The notes under the pieces were generated by a model that searched no databases, was not told the origin of the DNA, and was given only the letters and a program-made list of their open reading frames with translations. Positions 10,790 to 19,915 of a DNA stretch of 64,000 nucleotides are shown piece by piece; within the stretch, counting starts at the first letter, position 1, and each line of letters opens with the position of its first letter. Source of the DNA: Flectonema sp. DT1601 (taxonomy: Eukaryota > Euglenozoa > Diplonemea > Diplonemida > Diplonemidae); the NCBI GenBank assembly GCA_964019425.1, contig OZ025795.1, forward strand, positions 934,001 to 998,000, written 5' to 3'. The translations under genes were made by a program, and so were the position numbers.

Positions 10790-12309
10790 CTAAGGAAGAA
10801 AAGATGTCTTTAAAAAGAAATATGTGGATGAAAAAATCCTTTAGGGGTTGGTAAAAACAGCTATAAAAGAAAATAGCTGAAGGGTATTTCTTAAAAAAAA
10901 AAAAAAAAAAATAACAAGTTATGACCCAAAATACACCCAACAAAAAGGTTGGTCTCAACCTGTCCGACGCTTGCGATGCGCCTCTACTATTTTAAGAAGC
11001 ACACTCCGAACCCTTATAGTTGTATGAGTAAATCCCGGTCACAAGTCGGAAACAGGTGTCTCTATCCGAAATTTGTGAGACCCTTCCCCATCCACAGGTC
11101 ACACAGGTTCGGTGTATTTTGGGGCCATAACCCAAAAAAAAAAAAAGATTGGGAAGGCAACAAACACAGTTTACGTAGCTCAACTATCTCATAAAGAAGT
11201 AAAGGTACTTTGCCACAACAATTTTTTTTTCTTTTCTTTTTTTTTTCCTCTTTGGTTTAGTATAAATAATTCACTATATCCACGAGACTCTTTCCATTAT
11301 TCACCTCCGACAGTTTGCCAAGAGGATTGCAAAATACGTTAAAAGCCGAACGCGTTTTTTTTTTTTTTTTTTTTTTTTTTTTCATATCGATAAGAACTTT
11401 AAAAAAAAAAAAAAAAAAAAAAAAACCCTATCACATACGGCTTTCCTCGTTTAATTTGCACATTTATTCGAACAAGGGGGGTCTTGCGCGGATACTCATA
11501 TTTAGGGTTTTAGAGCGTCACATATAAAAGAAAAGAAGAACAGGAAATCTTCTTCATCACCGTTCAACCCAAGTTAGGCACTACGACAGACTTTTGAAGC
11601 TCAACGTAACTTGAGGTTTCTTTCTTTTTTGGAACCTATAACAAAAATAGATGAAAACGGGTTAAAAAAAGAATGAATTTTAGAAGGGGGAAAATGCTTC
11701 GTAGTTTTTACCCACCAACTATCTAATCGTGATGCTTGCTCCAACACGCCTGCGATAAGTGTACAGCAGAGACAAAATAGAATCTCGCAAAAAAATAAAA
11801 AAAATAAGTGGTTTCTTTATAACATCCGCACCAACAGTACAGGAATTCCTGATGAGGTTCGAGAACATCGATGACTTTTCCGATACGAAGGGAAAAAAAC
11901 GCAGCATACAGTATACGATGCCGTTAGTCTTCTTTCTGACATACCAAAGACAAAAGCAACATTGTTGTTAATATTTTTTTTTTTTGTTCTTTTCTTTGTT
12001 TTTTTTTCCCAAAATCTTAGTTGCTTCTTAAAGATAATGAACAAGCACAAAGCCTCTCGACAGAGAACATGAGAATGAAAACAGAAATTTTTTCCCATTT
12101 TTTTTTTTTTTTTTATTTACTGATGAACAAAAAAAAAAAAAAAAAAAAAAAAATTGAATATTATGGGACATGAGGATGATATCAAAGGAGACGGGAAGGA
12201 AAAACAAAACCAAAAAAGAAATTATTCATTACTCTGCGGGGCAAAAAGAAGGGGAGGGGGGGAAAAAAAGAAAGAAAAAAAAGGAAAAAACTCATACAAT
12301 AATTCTTAC

Positions 12310-12451
12310 CCATGGCATTGCGAAGAGCGATGAAAGTGAAATCGTTCACAAGTAGCCTTCCTGATTCTGTAGTGAAATCCGTAAGAACCCTCCCACTCGC
12401 GGGTACTAATTGCAGATAGTGAATGCTTGCTGTGATGGGGGTTTCTTCAGC
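12310..12451 (-). CDS. candidate internal exon
   Basis: A 142-nt open segment on the minus strand bounded by TTTTTGTTTTTTGCAG and by GG|GTAAGAATT. It reads AEETPITASIHYLQLVPASG at its start and LLVNDFTFIALRNAMG at its end, with no stop in that frame. Both sites match consensus well. No family recognised. A plus-strand candidate gene begins 130 nt to the right, so the two compete as interpretations of this area. Confidence 0.4.
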
Positions 12452-12583
12452 CTGCAAAAAACAAAAATAAAAAAAAACAAAAATATAAAATAACCAACAG
12501 TTTGTCAGCTATTATTTTTTGAAGGTGGAATTAAAAGTTTCAAAAAAAAATCAGCACAGCAGAAGATTCCTGACCACCACAAC

Positions 12584-12991
12584 ATGTACAATTATGCCTC
12601 CCAACGAGAGGTCGCAATCACCGGTGAACAAACTGGCCCACTATTAGAAAACAATAAGCTACATTTGGTACCGTGCGACGCAGCTTCTTACGAGTTTCAT
12701 ACAGTCCGAACGGCACAACACATCGGTGAGGATTTTTATTTTTGCAAATTTTTGTTTTTTGTTTTTTGTTTCTTTCCAGAGGAATTGAGCAGTCAATCCA
12801 CTCTTTTTACTTTACTAACACCCTTCTTCCTTATATATATTTTCATTTTGTATATTTGTTGTGCGGAAAGTTCTTATTTTCTTTTTAGTACTGCTGTTAA
12901 ACAGGGGGGCGCTTTAGAGAGAGAGGCGGGAAGCATCGCACCAGTTCTTATGCATTCAACAAAATCAGTGAACGCATTTTCCTTTCTTTAG
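12584..12991 (+). CDS. candidate three-exon gene, about 104 aa, one membrane segment
   Basis: Exon 1 runs to 12725 (donor CG|GTGAGG), exon 2 is 12780-12849 (acceptor TGTTTCTTTCCAG), and exon 3 is 12889-12991 (acceptor TTATTTTCTTTTTAG), ending in TAG. The pieces total 315 nt and stay in frame. The frame is also open across both proposed introns (54 and 39 nt), so splicing is not proven. The product starts MYNYASQREVAITGEQTGPL, has a hydrophobic stretch around TLFTLLTPFFLIYIF and ends SVNAFSFL. The frame extends upstream of the ATG to an acceptor-like CAG at 12562, so an earlier exon is possible. No family recognised. Confidence 0.35.
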   Translation: MYNYASQREVAITGEQTGPLLENNKLHLVPCDAASYEFHTVRTAQHIGEDFYFCKFLFFVFCFFPEELSSQSTLFTLLTPFFLIYIFILYICCAESSYFLFSTAVKQGGALEREAGSIAPVLMHSTKSVNAFSFL

Positions 12992-13142
12992 TTTATTTGT
13001 TTCACAAGCATCCATTAACAATCCCGGGGGGGAAAAAAAAAATGGGGAACGGCACACGTAAGGATGCTCTTATTTCAATGCTCACGAAGTACTACTTTTT
13101 TAATTCAATCGCTATCAATGTATCTCACAACGAACAGTAATC

Positions 13143-13463
13143 GTGAGGAAGCTAACAAGAATAGTTATTTTGAATTCAAGGTTTTTTAACGAAAAATACC
13201 AGCGCCAAAAAAAGAAAAAGGAGGAGGGGGGGGAAAAAAACCAGCTAGGTAGTAATGATGTTTTCGGTTTTTCACAAATTAATACCACTCAAAGTTTGGA
13301 CACCATGCTTGGCTTCAAACAAGATACACACAAAAAAAAACAAAAACTACGATTATGGAGTACACAAGTATACCCGGGAAGATACATATGTTACGGACGA
13401 ACGCCAATTGGAATCACGCTTTCTACTGCGTACCAAGATGAAACTTGGGATATGACACGTTAA
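13143..13463 (+). CDS. candidate exon or small gene
   Basis: A plus-strand frame of which the part from about 13240 has balanced composition: GSNDVFGFSQINTTQSLDTM, then RLWSTQVYPGRYICYGRTPI, ending DETWDMTR and a stop. Both other plus frames and the minus frames are broken by stops here. Upstream of 13240 the sequence is a Lys/Glu-rich homopolymer frame, so the true start is probably an acceptor near 13243. No family recognised. Confidence 0.3.
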   Translation: MRKLTRIVILNSRFFNEKYQRQKKKKEEGGEKNQLGSNDVFGFSQINTTQSLDTMLGFKQDTHKKKQKLRLWSTQVYPGRYICYGRTPIGITLSTAYQDETWDMTR

Positions 13464-15187
13464 AATGGAAAATGAGGGGAAAAATCGTTGCTTGACACAA
13501 CTTAATGTTTACTACTTTTTTTTTTTTTTTTTTTTTTGTAACGAGCGCAAGTATGAACATCTCACCGAACGGATACTATGAAGGGAAGACTTGGTAAAAA
13601 AAAAAGGGTGGAGGAAAAAAAAAAAAAAAAAAAAAAAAAATCAACATAAAGAAAACAAAAAAGAAAGTGCTGATAATAATTACACTCTATGATCTGTTTG
13701 TGCACGAAATGTGAATCGGGAGACTTGAAACTCCGGAAAAAGAAAAATAAAAAAAATATATATAAAAAAAAAATAAGTAAATGAAAGTCAATATTGCTTC
13801 CTGTTTGTTACACTAGTTCAGATACTAGAATTGTGTGATGATTAACGATTAATTAAAATGAATTGTACCGCTCACTACACGTTGACGCTAAGCTAGCTTC
13901 AACTTTTCGACTACGTGCTGCGCAGTTGGGTCTCCATCTTTCCAAAAGAAATTGGGTTCTGCTGAAGGAAAAGGGAAAAAAAAAATGAATGTGGTGAGGA
14001 CTTTTTTTTTTTTTTTTTTTTTTTTTGCATTAGTAATTTAGTTAAATTTGCAATAAAAAATGAGTAAAGAAAAAGACAAAAAAAACAACAACAAAAAAAT
14101 AATAAAATTGGGAAAGGTTTTTCGAAACGTTGGCCAACAAACTACCAATTCCCTGCATATCCGAGGGCATGAAAATACAGTGATCGCGACATTACAAAAT
14201 AATTTTTATCGTTTTTTTTTTTTTTTTTTTGGGGAAGAGAGGAGGGGAAACGAAAGCAACAAGATGATGAACAAAAAACACTTGTTAAATAACATCCCTA
14301 CTTCCTAAGGAAGTACCACTTGGGTAAAGATGAAAAAAGAATTGGCTTTATCTTCAACTATACAGAAAATAATGATATAACAACTGTGATATTTTGTTTG
14401 TGCACGAAACCGTGAACCGACTTAAACTGATAAAGGAGGTTTACGTGTGCTGCCAACATTCTTTTTCGTTCTTACAATACTTGTTAAATGCAAAAAAAAA
14501 AGTTCCAGTAATAAATATCCTACTTCTTTTTTAAACCTGCTTTTATTTTTTATTATTTTTTTTTTTTAATTGTTTGTTATTATTATGATTGCGTTGTATT
14601 CACACAAACAGAAAAAAAAAAAGATGGGGAAAAAAAACAGCAAAAGTGATTTGCAAAAAAAGCTCTCTGCAAAGAACAACTGATGTCGTTTTTTTTTTTT
14701 CTTTTCCTTTCTTTTTTTTTTTTTTTTTGCTTGTTTGTTTGCATTCTTGGAACTGATAAGCATTGGTCGTTTTTCACGAGACTATCACCAGCTGGGAACT
14801 TTTGTGATCATTCGCACAAACAATATATTAGTCATTCCAAAAATAACCGTCCATTTTAGGGTTCCAGTATTTCATGGGTGAAAATAGGGAGTAAAACTTA
14901 AAACCGAATACCCATTTTAATCGCTTTTGCACCGCTGATTTCATTCCCGCTGCGATTCAAAAAAATGCAGCTAAAATTCAAAAAAATTGTGACATTTTTG
15001 TGTGGTGAAAATTTTGAATAATGGAACTGTTGATGTCTAATCGGCTGCCCCGGGTGCTAAAATGAAAGATCGGTATATGGTTCTATATCCGGCCGTACCT
15101 GGTCGGATGTTTTACTCTGAAACAGTTACAAAGGCTGCTCGAAGCAAAACAGTACCTTGTATATCTTACACTACACTTAGCCTATTT

Positions 15188-15436
15188 TTATTTTTGATTA
15201 GGCTTAGCTCTTTTGGCAACTTTTACTGCTGGCTTTCTTCGTTTTCCTACCGGCAATGAACCGATAATAGAACTAGTTGAACGCAGCGATCTGAAACTGG
15301 AACTAGAACTAGATTCACTAACAGAGCAAGAGCCAGTAGAAGACTCACCAGAATCTGAGGTGGGTTCAGTTGTTTCTGAAATAGACTCACTCTCAGTGTT
15401 GGTAGCAGGTGAAAGTTGGCTCGCACCAACCCCCAC
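15188..15436 (-). CDS. Ser-rich, basic-ended frame in the transposon
   Basis: This frame is open from 15502 down to the stop at 15188, overlapping the end of the main transposon frame in another phase. It reads NPAGCFVPIDEDDPNVGV, then an acidic Ser/Thr/Glu tract, a run of serines, and a basic tail KRRKPAVKVAKRAKPNQK that resembles a nuclear-localisation signal. It is probably the C-terminal part of the protein encoded upstream, now out of frame through a single-base shift. No usable intron (GT...AG of adequate length) is seen between them. Confidence 0.4.
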   Translation of the reverse strand: MGVGASQLSPATNTESESISETTEPTSDSGESSTGSCSVSESSSSSSFRSLRSTSSIIGSLPVGKRRKPAVKVAKRAKPNQK

Positions 15437-15452
15437 ATTTGGATCATCTTCA

Positions 15453-16346
15453 TCAATCGGTACAAAGCAGCCAGCAGGATTTTGCCTTGGGATAGAATAA
15501 GTTCAACGGCCTGCATTGGTTGCAGTGGCCAAAGAAGCAGTTGTAAGACGGGTCTCGACATAGTATGAGTGGTAGGTCACTCAAGCGGGTTAGCTGAAAT
15601 CTTCTCAGGCCCACAAGTCTCATATAAGCAGGAAGGATAAGTGCAATTTGCATGTGCCACCTACAACGGCATCGAGGGTTATTCGGACAAGATTTGACAT
15701 GAGCAGGCCTTTTGTCACAAAACAGAGCATATGAGATAGCTGTGTGAGTTCTGCAGAAGGCACTCCACAAAGCAAGGTATGGTTCTCTTACATAGAGGAC
15801 TGTCTCTTTACTTGTCTTGCCGGTTATGTAGTCTTTGCTGAGGACCACGCGGTTTGACTCAGGGCGTGCATTGGAAATCCAGAAGTTCCAGATATCTCTG
15901 TCTTGGCTGCGCTGCTTTACTGATTGGGAGGGATCGTGCTGTTCCAGCCTCTGTAGCTGCTTACGCATTGAAGAATCCCTGACATGGGCATTAATCTGGC
16001 TATCAGTGTAGCCTGGCGTGAAACAGAGTCTCAAAAACTGAGAACGGACAGCAGGAACTGATTCTTTCACGCGTTCAAAAATATCGGAGCGCGGTTCCGG
16101 ATTGATCGGCTCTGCAGGGATACTGACGGATGCGTAATGCGGATCACTAGTCAGCCTTTTTGCTCGCTGGTAGCAAGCGTTGCAGATTGAGCGCAGAGGA
16201 GCATACGCCGGGATTTCAAGACTACCGCGAAGTGGCTCAAGAAGCTTGTTGAACTTCGGATTCCATCTTTTCGCGTTAGTGTGCGAGGTGCAGTTGTAGT
16301 TGTCTGAGGAGCACTCAGCTGGCATCTCGTGGCACGTGTGACACTT
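15453..16346 (-). CDS. Cys/His-rich transposon-encoded protein, family unnamed
   Basis: The frame is open to an ATG at 16460, but I prefer the ATG at 16346, since the upstream part is a Lys-rich homopolymer translation and the protein then starts with a zinc-like motif, MKCHTCHEMPAEC. The middle has WNFWISNARPESNRVVLSKD. The C-terminal half carries LALWSAFCRTHTAISYALFC, DKRPAHVKSC, CRCRWHMQIALIL and CFFGHCNQC. This order (long helix, F-C-x-x-RP-x-H-V, C-x-C-x-x-H, then C-x(n)-C-x-x-C) resembles uncharacterised proteins found in many invertebrate genomes; that is from memory and unverified. The location inside terminal inverted repeats indicates an element gene rather than a host gene. It ends early compared with what I recall of the family, possibly because of the frame change described for 15188-15436. 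Confidence 0.5.
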   Translation of the reverse strand, partial: KCHTCHEMPAECSSDNYNCTSHTNAKRWNPKFNKLLEPLRGSLEIPAYAPLRSICNACYQRAKRLTSDPHYASVSIPAEPINPEPRSDIFERVKESVPAVRSQFLRLCFTPGYTDSQINAHVRDSSMRKQLQRLEQHDPSQSVKQRSQDRDIWNFWISNARPESNRVVLSKDYITGKTSKETVLYVREPYLALWSAFCRTHTAISYALFCDKRPAHVKSCPNNPRCRCRWHMQIALILPAYMRLVGLRRFQLTRLSDLPLILCRDPSYNCFFGHCNQCRPLNLFYPKAKSCWLLCTD

Positions 16347-18566
16347 CATTGAGAGAAGTTTAAGCTGGTGCTGAAGGGAATAATAAGTGTAGTTACGAGA
16401 AAAAATGCCAATCTCTGATGCATTTCCCTTTTTTTTCCAGAAAAAAATTAAATGCAGCAACAGGATTAACTTTTCCGTGGCGACAGTGACATTCTCTTAG
16501 TACCCATAACGCACCTGTCGGGTTCTAACGGTCAGTAAAAAAAGTGAAAAAAAAATAATCCCACCGCGTAAAATGAGAGATTGGGGCCGAACCTTTCCAC
16601 CTCGTAAAAAATCTCGAAAAATGGACGCATTTTTGACCAACGGCTGCTCGAAGCAAAACTGGTTTTCGCGGCCGGTTATTTTTGGAATGACTAATATAAA
16701 AAAAAAACGTAAATAAAAAGAAATTAACGGAAAAATTATTGTGAAGTGCCCAAAACAACCCTGTCTATATCGACTGAGAACAAAAGAAACTCAGGACAGT
16801 AATTCAGAGTTGCTAATTTGCTTTTCCCTCATTGAAGGTTTTTTTTTTTTTTTTTTTTTTCCTCCACATTATTCGGCAACAAAGCACATAATCAGGAAAA
16901 AAAGTCAGCAGTGACTGGAGTCACCATACTCCCTTTTTGCGCAAGTTGCTTGTTCAATGATCTTACCTAAGGTTCAGTCCTCAAACCAACATAAAGAGTT
17001 GGTTAATGTTTTACTATAAAAATAATAGCACAAAATAAATAATTAATCAAAGGTTTTGGTATTAGCTACAATAGAGTCAATACAATAATAATAAAGTTAG
17101 AATATTTGAGTTTTTTTTTTTTTTTTTTATTGTAATTTGAAAATTACAATAAATTACAAAAATTTTACAAAAAAAAAAGGGAAAAAAAAAGGGGGGAAAA
17201 AAAAAATAGACTTACGAAAAATAAAATTATGAAAAGAAACATCAAATAAATTTGTTCTGCCGTTCCGTTCATTAAAATAACCAAAGTTAAGTCAGCCGAA
17301 GTCACTTTTTTTTTTTATTTCTTTAATTTTTTTTTTTTTTTCTCTCCTCCTTTAGATTTCACGAATGTAGGCAGCACGTGTTTAACTCAATTAAGATAAA
17401 TTTTATAAACAAAAATGTATACTCTCCTTTAAAAGAAAGAAAAAAAAAAACCTTAGGGAAAATTCCCAATGAAAATTGGTTTAAACCATTCATAAAACAG
17501 TAAAGAGGGGGAATATACGTCTGATTGCTTATGTCTCACCGCAAACCTTTCGTACTAAGAAGCACTTGATTTGGAGTATTAGTGTTGTCTGTGTCATCAA
17601 TCAAATTAAGAAATTAACACGTGCTGCCTTTATTCATTAACGAAAAGAAGAAAAAGAAAGAAACCTCCTTCTTCTGTTTTTTATTCTTAAAAAAAACAAA
17701 GGGTCATCTACAATCAGCTTTACTGAGTCAGGATGCAGTTTTCCCTTTTGACCGAAAGTGTAGAAAGAAAAACAGCAAAGTAACGAGTAAAGCAGAACTC
17801 TCGAAGTAAACAAAATGGTGTGTTGTATCAACATTACGTTTTTTTTTCTTTTTTTGTTTTTTTTTTTTTTTTTTTTTCTCCCGTTCTTTCTTTTCTATTT
17901 ATTTCCTTTTAGCATTTTCTTTTCCTTCTCTTCTCAAACAGAAGACGAAACAAAACAAAAGAATAAACAAGATGTGAGAAAAACAGTAATGAAAAAAAAA
18001 AAATCTTAATCAGCCTGTGGATTTGGCTATATATGTTTGCTTGCTTGCAAGAAAACGAAGCAAAAAAAAACAAAATAAATAAACATAATAAGCGAAAGCA
18101 CTATCCTCTTCGAAGGATATTAAAAAAAAAAAAAGGATTTCATTATTTGCTCTGCAACTCTCCAGTTTACGGCTATTCTTTTACCGCAAATCCTGAACCA
18201 GTGTAGTGACAGGTTCAACAAACCAATGATCATTATCCATATCGCAGGTTGCTCTCAAAAAAAGAAAGTTTCTGAGACACACTCGTTCACGGCACACGTT
18301 CTACTAGAAAGCATTATACACAGTACGTATGTTTTTTTTTTTTTTTTTTTTTAATTATTAATTGAAGTTGGTACATGACATACCCTCTAGAACACGCCCA
18401 CAACTACTATTGCGCGCATGTGCAATGCGCTTGTTAGGAGAGCTGCGACGTTTTTTTTTTTTTGTTTTTTTTTGTTTTTTTTTTTTGATTGTTTGTTGCT
18501 AGTTATCAAGGAATTCACCTTCTAAGAAAAATGACCACCTCGCACTGGCGAGACTCTCACCAGTTG

Positions 18567-18920
18567 TTAAAGAGTTTTGCGTGAACCCAATGCTAGCTGC
18601 ATACTATGAAGCAGGTAACAACATAGAATTTGATATAAAAAGAGAGAGTGTGTGACATGCCCTAATAAGACAAGCCATACTTCTTCTTGAACTATCGTCA
18701 AATAGAACTCCCAAGTAGGAAGTGGTAGTGTCACAACTACAAAGACAATCAAGAAATGAATAAACCATCGCAGAGATATTCCTAAGACGTGTTCCAGAGC
18801 TGAAATCAATGTCCTGAGCTTGAGTTGTCTTTCCAATGTGCTAGGATATGATTTCATTTCCTCACAAGTATAAAACAAAGCGTACAGGCACATTGCATGG
18901 ACAACGAAAAACAGGCGCAA
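18567..18920 (-). pseudogene. polycystin-like cation channel fragment, possibly frameshifted
   Basis: A 117-aa minus-strand frame rich in membrane segments. SYPSTLERQLKLRTLISALE followed by HVLGISLRWFIHFLIVFVVV has the pattern of the S4-S5 linker and S5 of polycystin/PKD2-type channels (L-x-x-TLSRA...FxxxFxIVFxAFA). After FVVVTLPLP the pattern is lost in this frame. Another frame continues with SYLGVLFDDSSRRSM, which resembles the family's GYLLFG...DDFST segment just before the pore. This suggests a one-phase shift near 18715-18725, from decay, assembly error in AT-rich DNA or an unseen small intron. The match rests on pattern memory only. If it is wrong, this is an unrecognised multi-pass membrane exon. 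Confidence 0.3.
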
Positions 18921-19856
18921 CCAGAAACTAAAAATTGCGAAAGGATAAATTGATACTTTTCTTGAGGTAGGAGCAGGGGGTAATTTGATACTGCATTTTT
19001 AAAAGTTGGGGGAAGAAGAAAAAAAGGGGGAAAAAAGAGATAAAAACGGGTTCGGTTCGTGAATTGTTACTCATTGCGCAAGCAGAAACTGGTTGCAAAA
19101 CATGATACAAATTAGCTCAACTAAACCAAACGTAAATTGATTACGCAATAATCGACGTCTCTGTTAAACTCAGAAGTACTTCTCTTGCTTATCTAAAACA
19201 AGAAGAAAGGGGAAGAAAAAAGAAGGGAATTTGACGTGTGACAACTGCACCACAAGAGAGAGCTTCCTTTAGGATGTGGACACTTGCGGCAGTATTCCTA
19301 CCATTTCGTTTTTTCATTCTTCATCGGCTACCTCTACAGAAGGTGGAAGAACGAGCCTGCATTTTAGAGGTACGATGATCCCTTCGTATCCAGACGAAGA
19401 GAAAAAGAGCGCAGGAGTGCCGCAGGAGTGCCGCTGCCACGCAAGTCTCTAATTGCAGGTAGCAGAACGCAAGTTTCTAAGTAAAAAAAATATGAAAAAA
19501 GTAGGGAAATTAAGTGGAATAAGATGAAAAGAAATAACATCATTTCTACCTACTAGCGAATCTCACCTCGATTATAATAGTTAGGAAGTAAATCTGACTC
19601 ACCTTATGGTAGGTGCTCTTTTTGTGTGTGGGAAGAGAAAAAAAAAATGGGCAAAAAAAAAAAAAAAAGGTAAATTGATACTTTAAAAAAAGGAGGAAAA
19701 AAAAAAAAAAGAAGAAAAAAAAAAAAAAACAGAGCTAGGAACTATATCTTCTGGTGCACCATAAGATGGCACGTCAATGTAATTAAAATAGCAAAAATTA
19801 CTTCTAGCCCTTGTTGAATTTTAAAATATTATTTGAATTTAGAAAAACTATTTTCC

Positions 19857-19915
19857 CTAGGCAGTTATCGCCTTAAGTACCCTCTTTGTACTCGAGATGT
19901 TATGAAGCGATTCAA
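19857..19915 (-). CDS. candidate terminal exon
   Basis: An acceptor TTTCTATTCCTTTCAG on the minus strand leads into a frame ESLHNISSTKRVLKAITA and a stop at 19857. A second acceptor, CACCTTTTTTCAG (around 19998), opens a preceding coding-like piece (SDEFSCISVECFLLL). Joining is unresolved. Confidence 0.25.

Larger units (their letters stand above)
4837..14824. other. 10-kb AT-rich stretch with scattered exon-like pieces
   Basis: No long gene is visible. Dense A and T runs (10-30 nt) alternate with GC-richer islands of 50-250 nt. Several islands have an open frame bounded by splice consensus on one strand, and those I can support are listed separately. Plus-strand pieces dominate between 8.4 and 13.5 kb. 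Islands at 6300-6560, 7640-7890, 8240-8430 and 11760-11970 have open frames on one or both strands, but I could not choose the strand or the boundaries. Confidence 0.5.
14825..16697 (-). mobile_element. DNA transposon with 25-bp terminal inverted repeats
   Basis: The left end (14825-14849, ATATTAGTCATTCCAAAAAT followed by AACCG) is repeated exactly as its reverse complement at 16673-16697. The core of the repeat (GTCATTCC...) is flanked by TA on both sides, consistent with a TA target duplication as in Tc1/mariner-type elements, although TA is uninformative by itself. Inside is a minus-strand Cys/His-rich protein frame, listed separately. An 18-nt direct repeat (GGCTGCTCGAAGCAAAAC) lies near both ends (15133-15150 and 16642-16659). 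I recognise no DDE transposase catalytic core in the encoded protein, so the element may be non-autonomous, decayed or of a different type. Confidence 0.65.
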
